Shown: in pieces, positions 23,940-35,825 of the stretch
Numbering within the stretch: the first letter of the stretch is position 1
How the letters are laid out: every line of letters begins with the position of its first letter
Origin: Garcia nutans
Lineage: Eukaryota; Streptophyta; Magnoliopsida; Malpighiales; Euphorbiaceae
DNA: 64,000 nt
Assembly (NCBI GenBank): GCA_947685225.1
Contig: CANTUV010000008.1
Coordinates: 44,637,501 to 44,701,500 of the forward strand
Direction: 5' to 3'
Translations under genes and position numbers: made by a program
Notes under the pieces: generated by a model
Databases searched by the model: none
Seen by the model: only the letters and a program-made list of their open reading frames with translations
What the model was told of the DNA's origin: nothing

Positions 23940-23960
23940 GCGCGATAGTGTTGATCGCGC
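23940..23960 (+). promoter_or_regulatory. Conserved GCGCGAT...ATCGCGC hairpin in solo LTR
   Basis: Perfect 7-bp arms (23940-23946, 23954-23960) with a 7-base loop, preceded by CTTGGCTTA and followed by AG|GTGATAGAG. Confidence 0.6.
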
Positions 23961-25339
23961 AGGTGATAGAGTTGAACCCGAGAGCTCTTCGAGGCCGAGT
24001 GAGAGTAGACATTGAAGAGTTGATTTTGGGACTTAAAGATCAGAGAAGATTTGCCAATCATGTATAACTCTTTAATTATTTTGTAAAGTATTGTTTATAA
24101 GGTGAATATATGTACATTTTTAAATATAAATGTTTAAATGTTTTCCTTTATGTAAATAGTTGTTAAATTCCGCTGCGTAATAAGTATATATATATATATC
24201 TACTTCGTTTTATATTACAGATTAATCACTTATTTTTTTTCTATTATGTATAATGAGAAAGATTATAGTATCATTGGAAATGTGTTGAATGTTAAGAAAA
24301 TTCGTAGCATTCCTATATTCGATGCATGTATACTACATTGTGATGTATGTAGTGTGCATGTATTGGATGTGGGGGTGTTACAATAGTTGTGGTAGAGCCA
24401 ACAAATGCAAGTTTGGTTTTAAACTTATTTAAATTTACAAAGAGCTGTGCAATTAATTCATATTTATTGTGGTTTTGTTTAAGCATGTCCAGATACTGAA
24501 TTTAAGTGTTAAACCCTAACCCGTGCATCCAAAGCCCTATTTTCGTGTTTTTAAAACTAAAATCCTAATTTGATCTCTAAAACTTTAAATTTTAGTTTAA
24601 AACCATAGGCTTTTTTTTTCTAAATCTTAAACCCTAAAATCTTAGTTTTCAACACCAAAACTTACAACCCTAAAAACTATGGGAGAGTCCGCCTATGGGC
24701 TTGTCGAAGGGGTCAATATTTATTTGTGTATTATAAATCTGCGTGTTTAAATTTCTTTTTTCCAAAACCCTAATTTAGTAATTAAAATTTAAGAAACCCT
24801 AATTCAAGATGTAAACCCTAAACTTATACATTTATTGCTTTATGTAGTTTTAGATTTGATTATATAGTTTATTATATGTTTTGATGATCTATTTATTTAG
24901 TTTTGATGTTTGATTTGTTTAATTTATCATGAATGAATATTTTATTATTATTTATTTATCAACGATTGTAAGAGGTATGTTTCCATGATTGAGTAACTAA
25001 TTAATTAATTTTCATGTAATTTAAATTATTTTTATATTTTGGGATTAATGTAAAGGACACGTTTCCACCTTTTGGTGGGTGCCCTATTTAGTTTTAGACA
25101 TTGGATGATGTAAGGACACGTTTTCATCCTCGAATGGGTGTTCATTTATTTATTTTGTTTGAACATTATTGTGATTTTAATAAAGTATTTATTTATTCTT
25201 ATGATCTTATGTAGTATGGATAATATTGCATTCACTAAGAATTTTATAATATTAAGACTTGAAAAGGAGGCCGATTCCAATGAATCGGGCGTTGTGGGGG
25301 TGCTGAGTCATTCTCATTTTCTCCACATGTACCCAACTT

Positions 25340-25760
25340 TTCGAACCCTTTAAGGGGTTGGGGATTCCTTAGGAATCAAGTCATCCACCCATTTCTTTTT
25401 TCTGGCCCGTCCGGGTGGCGACTATATTTTCTCCAGGTTTAGGCTGTGTTCTCTAAGGCTCCCATCCTAACAGTGCCGAAGTTGTAAGAACTATTCCACA
25501 CGGGAGTGGAGGCAAAAATTCCCGCTCACAGTAGGACAAAAACTTAGCTTAAGGAATTTTCATATTTCGGGGTTTCATGAGCTAGGATTTTTGCCCCAAC
25601 TCGCTGTGGAATAATTTTTGTGACTTCGGCATTGTTAGGCTCTAGGACTTAGAGAATATGGGCCTAAACCTGGAGAATAGGAATCGCAACCCGGACATGC
25701 CAGAAAGAAAATAGAAAGGGTGAATGACTTAATTCCTAAGGAATCCCCAACCTGTAGTAG
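25340..25760. repeat. Central inverted repeat of the foldback-like insertion
   Basis: 25347-25480 pairs with the complement of about 25610-25755. Matching phrases include GGGGATTCCTTAGGAAT, the 'tccgggt-gcga' motif, TCTCCAGGTTTAGGC, CTCTAAG and CCTAACA-TGCCGAAGT. Pairing continues inward through 'gcaaaaat-c--gctca' towards a centre near 25550. It could fold into a stem of about 150 bp as RNA. Confidence 0.8.
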
Positions 25761-27202
25761 TTTCAGAAAGTTGGTGTTCATGGGGAAGGTGAGAAGTGGC
25801 CCAGCACCTCTATAATGCCAGGTTTATTAGAATCGGCCTCTTTTTCAGGTCTAAATAGTATTAAATTCTTAGATTATTATGGTATTATCCATGTTACAAA
25901 CAATTAAACGTAAATGAAATAAATAACAATCATATAACTCAAATAATAAAATGGGCACTCATATGAGATGGAAACATGCCTTTACAAACATCCAAATGTC
26001 CAAAGTAAAATAAAATGGGACACCCACAAGAAGGTAGAAACATGTCCCTTACATTAATCTCCAAATATAAATTAAATAAAAGAAAGAAAATTAAATAAGA
26101 TACCCGCAAAATGAAAATATGCCTTTACAACCTCAAATCCATAAACAAATAATCAAAGAGTCAACATTCATAATAAACAAACAATTCAAACATTCATGAC
26201 CAATCATCACACAAATAATAATAAATTAAAGAAAATTAAGGTTAATCACAAAAATTGCAATCCATAAGCAAATGTTAATATTAACCCATTAATGAAATTT
26301 AAGGGTTAATGCGTATGACGGTCCCGCTAGCAGGTTAGCGGGCGAGGGTCAAGGGGGGTAGTGCCTGGGAAAGATAAACGATTTTCCACACTCATTGAAT
26401 GAGTTTCAGTCTCCAAAATATAAATTTGGGTTTTAATAATAAAACTAGGATTTGCATGTAAAATTAGGGTTTTAGATTTACAAGACTAAGGTTAAAACAT
26501 GCAATTGAGTTTACACTTGGTTTAAATCTTACGTCTATAGTTTACTATATGAAATATGCAAACCCAAATTCATAATTTAACAACACAATGAGTTAAATAG
26601 CAAGGATGATCAATAAAATTAAGCTGATTAAAGGTCACACCTACATTGTTGGCTCCCCGAAGATGAATTTATTGAACCAAGCTTGATTGTTTGCACAATT
26701 GTCTTGAACAGTCTGGATCAACTTAAATCTTGGTTAGGTGAAGCAATCTGAAGATAGTGGTTGCTTTAAGTTATTGCCTCTCCTTGTGGTTGCTGTGTTT
26801 TTGGTTTCTCTCCTTTTTATTGCTCTCTATCTCTCTTTTGCTTTTGATTGATTGCTATGTGCTAATTGTTGTTGTCCAAGGTTTTTGTTTTGCTTTGCAT
26901 TTATAGGCAATATTAGGGCAACCCCCGGTTAATTAATCCTAAACCTATTAAAAAAGCTCATCCTTTATTCGAGTATTTTGTATTTTATCCCAATTAGGAC
27001 ACTTAAAATTGAATTAAGACTGAATTAGGCCGAATTTAAGACTCATAGCAAATTTGGCATGGCTAATTCGCCATGAGCTCAGGCTCATGGTGAATTGGCA
27101 TAGCTAATTCATCATGTTTTGGCTTTTAATGTTAAACCGGGCTTGGTTTGGGCTTTTAAAATTGGACTGGACTCATTCAAGGCCAAAATTAAGGATCTAC
27201 AA

Positions 27203-29181
27203 GTGTCCAACTGAGGATAATAAATTTTATGATCCCACTACTAGGTCAATTTTTAAGGCAAGAATTCAAACATTCTTTGAGGATATTGAGTTCAGCGGAG
27301 AAATAATGTTAGAAACATTGTTTTTGAAGAGGAATAGAATCAGGAAAACTCTTTTTTGATTCCTACTTCTACTTCTCATAGTGTGCAGGTTTCTGTACCT
27401 ATCACTACTTAAGAAGTAGATTTGGAACCAATACAAGAGAATGTTGAACAACTTCCTATTCAGGTTGAGGAAGACATTCCTCATGAATAAACTCAAAAAC
27501 CTCAAGAGCCTATGCCACTAAGGGGATCCAATAGAAAATGGAGAAATGCTATTTAGATAATTACGTAGTATTCCTCCAGAAACATGACGACATTAAAGGA
27601 TTGGTGGGAGATGATCCAATCAATTTCCATCAAGCCATGTAGGATTCCAACTCTCAAAAGTGGATTGAGGCAATGAATGAGGAGTATAAGTCAATGCAAG
27701 ACAATCAAGTTTGGGACCTTGTCCCATTACCAGAAGGAAAGAAACCCATTAGTTGTAAACAAATATTTAAGGCCAAAAGGGATTCAAAAGATAATATGGA
27801 GAGATATAAGGCACGTCTTATAGCTAAAGGCTTTACTCAAAAGGAAGGGACTTACTATAAAAAGGCATTCTCTCCAGTTTCTTCAAAAGACTCTTTTAGG
27901 ACAATCATGGCTCTTGTTACACATTTTGATCTTGAGTTACATCAAAGGTATGTTAAGATTGTATTTCTCAATGGAGACATTGATGAAACCATTTATATGG
28001 TGCAGCCAGAAAATGTTGTGTCAGGAGACCTAAAGCATATGGCTTGTAAATTAAAGAAATCCACTTATGGACTCAAGAAAACTTCCCATCAGTGGTACTT
28101 TAAATTTCATCAAGTAGCTATATCATTTGGTTTTGAGACAAATGCTGTTGAAGATTGTGTATACCATTAGTTCAGTGGGACTATGTTCATTTTTCTGATT
28201 TTGTATGTTGATGACATACTTCTTGCAACCAATAATAAGGAAATGTTGCACGAAACCAAAATGTTTCTCTCAAGTAAATTTGAGATGAAAGATTTTGGTG
28301 AAGTTTCTTTTGTATTAGAAATTCAGATACATCGAGATCGCTCTCGAGGTATTCTTGGATTATCACAAAAAAACTACATATAAAAAGTGCTCAAGAGGTT
28401 TGGCATGCGAAAATATAAATTAGGAGATACCCCGGTTGCTAAAGGAGACAGTTTAGTCTCAGTCAATGCCCAAAAAATGACCTTTAGGTGAAGGAAATGC
28501 AAAAGATTTCCTATGCTTTAGATGCATGTTCAAGTTTGCACCTGTCCAAATATTACATTTATCGCTGGCATGCTAAGTAGATATCTGAGTAACTATGGAA
28601 CATATCACTGAAAAGCAACCAAAAGGGTTTTGAGGTACTTATAGAGAACAAAAGATTACATGCCCATATACAAGAGGTCAAATCACTTGGAGATCATAGG
28701 GTTATTTGATTCTGACTGTGCTGGATGCTAAGACAGGAGAAGATCCACTTCAGGCTACATTTATCTATTAGCTGAAGTAGCTATTTCCTGAAAGAGTGTT
28801 AAACAAACACTTATAGCTACATCCACTATGGAAGCATAATTTGTAGCATGTTATGAGGCATCAAACCATGAATTATGGCTGCAAAATTTTGTCAATGGGC
28901 TGCATATTTTGAGTGGTATTGATAAGCCACTGAAGTTATACTGTGAAAATTAATCAACAATCTTATTCTCCAATAATAACATGAGCTCTTCTTGATCTAA
29001 ATACATCGACACAAAGTTTCTAGTTGTAAAAGAAATAATTCAGAGTGAACAAATATCCATAGAGCATATTAAGACAAACTCCATGATTGTGAACCCGCTC
29101 ACTAAGGGAGTAACACCAAAAGTATTTCATGAGCACACTGCTCATACGGGTGTTACATTAGTTGAGGATGTTGAGGTTTAA
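27203..29181 (+). pseudogene. Copia integrase end, RT and RNase H, broken
   Basis: Opens with a KFYDPTTRSIF block at 27219 that follows integrase in copia elements. RT begins near 27660 (WIEAMNEEYKSM; KARLIAKGFTQ at 27810) and is open for 165 codons. The first catalytic aspartate region, normally DVKTAFLNG, reads YVKIVFLNG. After a stop at 28168 the YVDD catalytic loop is present (28206-28220). RNase H fragments (SDCAGC, about 28712; TLIATSTMEA, about 28808) continue with stops to the TAA at 29179-29181. The Asp-to-Tyr change and multiple stops mean no activity. Confidence 0.82.
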
Positions 29182-29569
29182 AAGGAGTTTGCATATGACT
29201 TTAATTTTAAATGCTCTATTCTATTTGAATATATTATACTATTTGTATCAACATTATTTTTTGCAAAAATAAAATATTCAGTTCATTACACTTTATGTTA
29301 TTAAGTTAAGTTGATCTCAAAAAGATAGGACCAGTTGGAAATAGGCATTTTAGATCACATTACATGTAATTTCCATACTACACATCCATACTTGACCTAT
29401 GTCATTGAATATATTGGTATTGTGATCATTGATGGGTTGAGTTATGAAATAATGTAACAAATGTCTCTTTGGTTCTATATCAATATAGTTGATGGATCAG
29501 ATTGTACCTAAAGGAATGTTTCAAGATATAATAGCCAATAAGGTATAATATGCAACCCAAATGGGCGAT
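29182..29569 (+). other. 3' untranslated region of the copia element
   Basis: Between the end of RNase H and the 3' LTR. No open frame is present. The last bases 'aatgggcgat' are a weak polypurine tract. Confidence 0.6.
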
Positions 29570-29712
29570 TATTGGATTTTAATTTTAATTTGGGTTTACA
29601 TATTAAAATAATTAAATTATAGACTATTTAATTTAATAGAGCTGACAAAGTAATCTAATTTTTGAGCTCTAAAAATATTCAATTTGGTATAGGCCATATA
29701 TGTGTAGAAGCC
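29570..29712 (+). repeat. 3' LTR of copia, first part only
   Basis: Matches 8089-8237 of the 5' LTR and stops at GTAGAAGCC, where the Tat-like element begins. The last five bases AAGCC (29708-29712) are the target duplication; its partner is found as GGCTT at 60788-60792, i.e. inverted. Confidence 0.85.
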
Positions 29713-31149
29713 TGGTAGTGTCATTAAGCAATCAAATATAAAACCTTACGAAACTTGTAGATAGAATGAATAAGAGTCTATCCCACAGAGATCACTCAAG
29801 CCAATCCAAGTCTTAGTAATTAATATATCTAACTAAAACAAATAAAGGGGGGGGGGGTGAATTCAACTAGTAATTAAAATATCAATTAAATAAAAGAAAA
29901 TAATCAAATTGAGAATTTCAGTTCTTGGTTCCTTCTCCACTATCATATGCAACAATATAATCAACTCAAAACACCAATTAAGTCTCATGTGGAGTGCTCA
30001 ATCAATTCAAAACAATAAGAAGCTCTATTATCTGAAACTTTCCTTAATACTTCACTAATGAAACAAGCTCTTTAATTAGTGACTTGCCAATGCAAAATTA
30101 GGAACGAGCTCTCCCAATTTAAGTCAAATATAGATTTAGGAGCTAGAAAATTTGATTAAACTAAGCTCTAACCACACAAGCTTGGATTAGTTTGCTTAGG
30201 GTATGTAATTCAGATTGCTACTCAATGAAAATGGAAAAGGACAATTACGTATCACAATTCCAACATTAGCATATAGATTCTAGAACAAAAAACTAAGAAG
30301 GCCTTCACTAAATTAATCATCCAACAATAAAAAACCAATGAAAAAATAAGAACATACCCATTCCACTAAAGAGAACAATGTAGAAAATATAGATTATATT
30401 GAATACATCAAGTTTCAAATTCACCTTGAACCAAAATAAAGAGAGTTTAGTTGCACTAGTCAAGAAAAACTCCCAAAATTAAATTCTTGTTGTTCTTTTG
30501 AGTCTCCCTCAATGTTTTCCCTCTCTCCTAAAAAATAATAGAATATATAGCTTAAAAATAAAACCCTAAAACGTTCTCATATGTAACTCACATGCCCTCT
30601 GTAAAACAAAAATTCAGCAGTGACTTGTAGCTCGATTTCAGGACAGAAAATGACAGAAATGGACTTTTTAGTCTTCATGAAATTGTACCCCTGGATATCC
30701 TCTTTAATATGAACTTTGAATCAACTTTTTTGGACGTCGGTAACTAAATTTATGAATTTTTAAAGATTTTGTGCTCCTGCAGGATTCCTAATTCGAGAAG
30801 GACTTGGATTCAACATTCAGGCATGACTTTGAAAAAATGCTTGGAGGCCCAAACGAACTCTAATTTGGACGAGTTAGCCCCTTCTGGAAAGATCTTGAAA
30901 TCTACTAAATCTTGGTTGAAGGCCTTATTTTCATCCAATATCATCTTAGACGTCTAAAATCTGCAAGAAGACCTAAAGTTCTGAAAATCAAAATTGCTGA
31001 AAATTAAACTTAAAATCTCTATTTTTGCCAAATCAAACCCAACATGCCTTAATCATAAAATTGTATATATATTGAATCAACAAGGCACAAATAATCACAA
31101 AGAAGCTGAATCTATAGGGAATAAAAAATATAAATATATACTTCTATCA
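29713..31149 (-). repeat. 3' LTR of Tat-like Ty3/gypsy element
   Basis: Runs TGGTAGTG...CTTCTATCA, 1437 bp. From about 29860 to the end it is the reverse complement of 60793-62096, with moderate divergence. It includes a run of ten or more G at about 29847. Confidence 0.85.
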
Positions 31150-32684
31150 AAATTACCTCACACGTAGTTCTTGCACCTCCTCGGGCAATAATCTAAAACA
31201 AACTAAGTTGTCCACAACAAATCCAAAAAAAAAAAAAATCCACATACCATAGCCATAACTCCATCTCGAAAATCAAACAACATTACATATCATGAATATG
31301 CATGTAAACAAAAAACCAAATGGACCAGAAAGTTTCACCCGACAAACAATTTATGAGCATGGAAAACACTTACAAGTCACTCGTAATCTACTCAAGTGTT
31401 TAGGATATAAGGAATATTCACTCCACTCCACCTTAATTCATGTAAAAATAATACCTTATGCTTGCTTGCTCATTCAATCTCCATCACCTTATTTACATGC
31501 CACACACAAATTAAATAGTATTTATTTGGTTGTAATGGGGCTAGGGTATAGGTAGGAAAAATGGAAAAAAAATGGTTAAAACCAAAGAAACTAATAGAGA
31601 ATAAAGACCAACAAAGCATTTGAAAAAAAATACAACTCAAAGAATAAAAAATATATTACCATGAGGAAAATTGCTCCATAAAATTTTTCTTCTTTTTATT
31701 TTCATTATAGCCCTTCTTTTACCATTGTTCAAACATCATTTCATATATTTTCCCTTTTTTTTAGTTTCTTTTTTCTCTTTTTCTTGTTATTTCTTTTTTT
31801 TTTTGGCAGAAAATATCATAACCCATAGTTCCAATATTGACATACTAATATGTTTAACTTTAGTTTCCTCGCTCCACAGTTATACCCTTTATAACTGTCC
31901 CAAATGCTCTACTAGCCCTAAGGTAGGTAAAACAAATGGAAAATGACAAGTTAAGGCTTGTTTGTGCAAGGTTATAAACAAAGAAAGGATTCAAAATAAG
32001 GCTCAAAGTGGGTTTATTAAAGGTAATCATTCAAGATAGGCTTTTTACGTCAAATGGTTAATCTTAAGTGCCATTATCATCTTCATGTGTACATGACCCA
32101 TGTGACCTTGACTAACATTTGCAAGCAAACATGAATAAGCACTCACAATGGAAAGTAAGGCTCAAAAGCTCACAAAAAAAAATTTAATGTTCACCACACT
32201 AATAAATCATTTATCAAAATTAACAATCAAGTCCAAATAAATTTAAGAGTGTAACAAGACTAATTCAATCATTTTATGTCACTTTAATTTCTTAATTTAG
32301 TTAAGTCCATGGCATCTTTATTCTAAAGACTTGCAGGGAAAACATTGTTATAACAAAAACAAATAATAATAATAAATAAAGAAAAAAATTGACACAAAAT
32401 CAAAATAACAAACTAATAGCATTAACAAACCTGTTCCCCTCCCCCACACTTAAGCTTTACATTGTCCTCATTGTAAACATAAATGCAATGAAAAGAGACC
32501 ATCAACACAACAATGAATAAACAAAATAAAGAGAGAAAAGGAAAAGAGAATCAAATCTGAATATGGTAAGCTTGCCATCCTTCGGTTGCCTCCTAAGTAG
32601 TGCGATTGTTTAATATCATTTGCTCGACATGGATGGCATATCAACAAGAAAAAATTAGACTAGCCAACTCCACCACCTCCTCAT
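31150..32684 (-). other. 3' non-coding region of the Tat-like element
   Basis: Lies between integrase (minus strand, ending near 32685) and the 3' LTR. AT-rich with short open frames on both strands that lack domain features. Long 3' non-coding regions are usual in Tat/Athila-type elements. Confidence 0.6.
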
Positions 32685-33268
32685 TTATAACTTGGAAACC
32701 CTCATATAATGGTTTAAGCCTATGACCATTCGCTTTGAGAATCTTCCCTGTCTTTGGACTCTCAATCTCCACTGCACCGTAAGGAAACACACTAGTGACA
32801 ATAAAGGGACCAACCCAATGAGAATGTAACTTACCAGGAAATAACTTAAGTTGTGAATTATAAAGAGGACTTTTTGTCCAATTGCAAAAGTCTTTCTTAA
32901 AATGTTGTGATCATGAAAAGCCTTTGTTTTCTCCTTGAATATCCTTGAATTTTCATAGGCCTTATTTCTTATCCCCTCCAACTCTTGCAATTGTAGCTTC
33001 CTATGCTCACCAACTTGATCCAATATCATGTTGCTGTGCTTTATAGCCCAATAGGCCTTGTACTCTAACTCCATCAGAAGATGGCATGGTTTTCCAAATA
33101 CTAGCTTATAAGGGGACATGCCAATTGATGTTTTATATACTGTCCTATATGCCCAAAGAGCATCATCAAGTTGCAAGCTCCAATCTTTCCTTGTTGGATT
33201 AATAGTCTTATCAAGAATGGACTTGATTTCTCTATTTGACACCTCTGTGTGTCCATTGGTTTGAGGGT
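32685..33268 (-). pseudogene. Tat-like integrase, C-terminal part
   Basis: Reads YHPQTNGHTEVSNREIKSIL from 33268 downward, including the catalytic Glu region, followed by the GMSPYKLVFGK block (about 33110) and a 'RNKAYENSRIFKEKTKAFHD' coiled segment near 32940. It is the direct continuation of the integrase core at 41405-41711; the LARD is inserted in the codons just before YHPQTNG. The C-terminus after about 32880 loses family resemblance. Confidence 0.82.
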
Positions 33269-33273
33269 GATAT

Positions 33274-35152
33274 TGTAACACCCCTTCCCAGCCTACATGT
33301 GTAAGCCGAGTAGAGGCGCCACACTATCCTAATGTTGTTACCAATTTTACTTAATTAGAATTTTAGTTCCGGTTTTACAGAAATTTTGCCAGAGGTTCGC
33401 CTAGAAATTGGATCCCAAGTGTCGACAAAACTGGTTTTTTTCTGATTTTTGAAAACATTTTTACACAAACCAATGCAATCAGTTTCAATACACTCCCAAT
33501 GAATCCACCTTATACCCTCAACTACAAACCTGCAAGAAGAGTTCACACTTCTAATACAAAATAAGTAGAGGTTTATTATTATCACATACTACTAACGTAC
33601 AGTATAACTGTAACACCCCCATACTCTATATAAGTACTATACATATACCGGGTATACATACAGTACGTATATAAAGTATAAGAATGTCACTTTTTGTTAC
33701 AGTTTAAAAACCTATATCTGAGTTCAAATAATATTACATTAATTTAAATATAGAACATTTACAAAATCATTATACTTTCAATAATCTTACATATATATAT
33801 GATAATCTTGTCTTTACCAAAATTTCTTTTATACTTATGAATACATTCTTGTCAGAAAATACAACATAACGAAATTATACATATATGCATCACCTTCTAG
33901 TTGGTCTCGAAATACTCTTACCCTTCTCGTGGCATAACAGTTTGACTTCCAGATCAACCACCTACTCACCTGCGCGATTTATACAATCGCGCTAAGCCCG
34001 AAAGCTTAGTAGTACAAATAAATATTATAAACATACATAACAGACAATCATACTTATATGTTAACTTCATATATTATTATTTTCTTATCATATTTTACCA
34101 TTTCAATTACACCTTATATATATTTCTACTAATCTCATAATTATATACATATGCACGTATTTCATTAATACAACCCACAATTCCATGACTTATTAAAAAA
34201 TTCATAAAATAATACTCACAATGTCCACAACCACATCCATATTATACATCATATTGTATTTTCATGTAGTACCTTCAGATCTCATCATTCAACATAATTT
34301 TTCAATCCACATTCACCTTCAATAATTTACTTATACATTGTAATCATCTCATTTCATAATTATCATCATATATCTCATAACATTACATCTTATTCCATGA
34401 TTCACATTTAAACAAAAATAATCATTGGTCTCATTATTCATTCATTTCACATTTCATGAATCACAAAAGCTTGGTCAAATAGTTCACCCAACCAGACTGC
34501 TCCAATTGCCCTGCATCCTAGCAGCAGTTCTGAACTTTGTGAATTCCATAAATTAAATTCAATCAACGTGGTTCCAAATTATTTTTCACAAATACTAGAC
34601 TCACTAAGCAACAACATATCCAAAATTCAATTGGATATGATTTTTCTACATTTTATTAAAAATCCCGAAAATGGCTGTCTCAGTTAAGGTACCTGCTGGA
34701 ACAGGTCTAATAAAAATAATCTTTCCAAAATCATAACCATTCCAAAATCGAATCAACATATTTTTCAGTCATTCTAGACTCATATAGGCACAACATATCA
34801 AAAATTCACTTCAAGAAAATTTTTCTATATTTAATTAAAAATCATACAAGTCACAGCCTTTACTAATTGTAAAACAGAAAAATTTCACTAAACACAACTC
34901 TTACTCTTCCATCACCAACACCAACCTAACTTCTTATCTTTAGTTCCATTTCAACACTTTTACACACACCATACACAAACACACTCCAACCATCAACAAC
35001 ACTCCATCAAACTCAAACAAAATTTCAAATAGAACAAGAGAAATCAAAAGAAAACTTACTTGAATATTATGCCAAATCTTCAACATCCATCTTTAATTCT
35101 CTCAAAATCCCTATGAATTTGATGTGTATATAAGTAAAATCACATCTCTCTC

Positions 35153-35189
<37 letters not shown>

Positions 35190-35339
35190 TAAGAAGAAGA
35201 AGAAGAAGAAAAATATATTTTTCCCTTCTTCTTTTCATGTTTATCATATATATATATATAATAATAATAATAAAATAAATTATTTCTAAAAACCTCCACC
35301 ACACACTTTTCTCCCTTTGACTTTTCTTTCTTCTTTTTC

Positions 35340-35386
<47 letters not shown>

Positions 35387-35781
35387 TAATTAATTATATA
35401 AACTTACTTTTCCTACACCACTTTATACATTATGTATATGTAATATATATGTTGGTATATGTATATCTCTTTTATATTTCTTTTATATTTTCCATATTTT
35501 TCAAATACCACATAAATATATATCATCCCTCATATACACCTATTTCTTATAATATTTTCCTTGCATATTTTACCAACATATCTTCTCACAACTACCATTC
35601 CAATGTACACCAAAATCAGGTATTAAATTAATTCATTTATCTTCTTTTGACTTTCATTAGTTTAACTTATATATGTTATATATACCTTCACTTCTCTTCT
35701 CCTTCTATTAAACATACTCCTTAAATCCAAATAGCATAATAATAATTTCAAAACTTTTAGGGTGTACCTTGGGATATTACA
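33274..35781 (-). repeat. 3' LTR of the LARD (2508 bp)
   Basis: Starts TGTAACACCCCTTCCC and ends GGGATATTACA. Nearly identical to 38913-41399. The differences I see are scattered single bases and the lengths of (TC)n at 35144-35186 and (TTA)n at 35345-35384. A second LTR-end-like motif, TGTAACACCCCC, starts at 33609, 335 bases inside. Confidence 0.92.
33972..33992 (-). promoter_or_regulatory. Conserved GCGCGAT...ATCGCGC hairpin in LARD LTR
   Basis: Perfect 7-bp arms (33972-33978 and 33986-33992), 7-base loop. Flanked by CTCACCT and TAAGC, as in the other LTR families. Confidence 0.6.
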
Positions 35782-35825
35782 ATTCTCTCCCCCTTAAATA
35801 ATTTCGTCCTCGAAATTATCTAGTA
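35782..35825 (-). other. Polypurine tract of the LARD
   Basis: On the minus strand, 'TTCGAGGACGAAATTATTT' then 'AAGGGGGAGAGAAT' immediately precedes the LTR start TGTAATATCCC. The D element has the same arrangement at 54535-54568, with the same 'TTCGAGGACGAAATT' phrase. Confidence 0.88.

Larger units (their letters stand above)
21821..24382 (+). mobile_element. Solo LTR of a Tekay-like element (2562 bp)
   Basis: Starts TGTAATATCCC, ends GGGGGTGTTACA, and is flanked by a perfect target duplication ATAGT (21816-21820 and 24383-24387). No internal region exists, so it is the product of LTR-LTR recombination. It carries the conserved hairpin (23940-23960), the exon-like island (22938-23025), and two minisatellites. 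Its sequence is clearly diverged from the A/D family. Confidence 0.92.
21188..27201. mobile_element. Foldback-like insertion made of two inverted LTR-type arms
   Basis: The outer ends are TGAAATC at 21188 and, on the minus strand, TGTAGATCC from 27201. The flanks TGTGT (21183-21187) and AGTGT (27202-27206) are a 4/5 target duplication within copia pol. Left arm (21188-21820 plus 24388 to about 25545) and right arm (about 25560-27201) are diverged inverted copies. Each has a TATAAAT-type box about 300-350 bp from its outer end (21537-21544 plus, 26898-26905 minus) and AATTCG/CCAT-rich upstream repeats. The centre (25340-25760) is the best-conserved dyad. No protein coding was seen. It may be a pair of convergent LTRs or a true foldback element. 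Confidence 0.65.
8089..29712 (+). mobile_element. Ty1/copia retrotransposon, decayed, split by two large insertions
   Basis: Domain order gag - protease - integrase - RT - RNase H places it in Ty1/copia. Visible parts are the 5' LTR 8089-8587, PBS 8590-8601, gag from 19256, protease and integrase to 21187, RT/RNase H 27203-29181, and the first 143 bases of the 3' LTR (29570-29712). A Tekay element occupies 9147-18740 and a foldback-like insertion 21188-27201. The 3' LTR stops where a Tat-like element is inserted, and its missing part appears inverted at 60450-60792. Many in-frame stops and roughly 80% LTR similarity by eye point to an old, dead copy. Confidence 0.85.

Noticed and set aside
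33355..33585. Minus-strand open frame repeated at 38892-39224
   Set aside because: The repetition is due to the two LARD LTRs; the frame is inside LTR sequence, partly extended by the PBS region in one copy, and has no domain.
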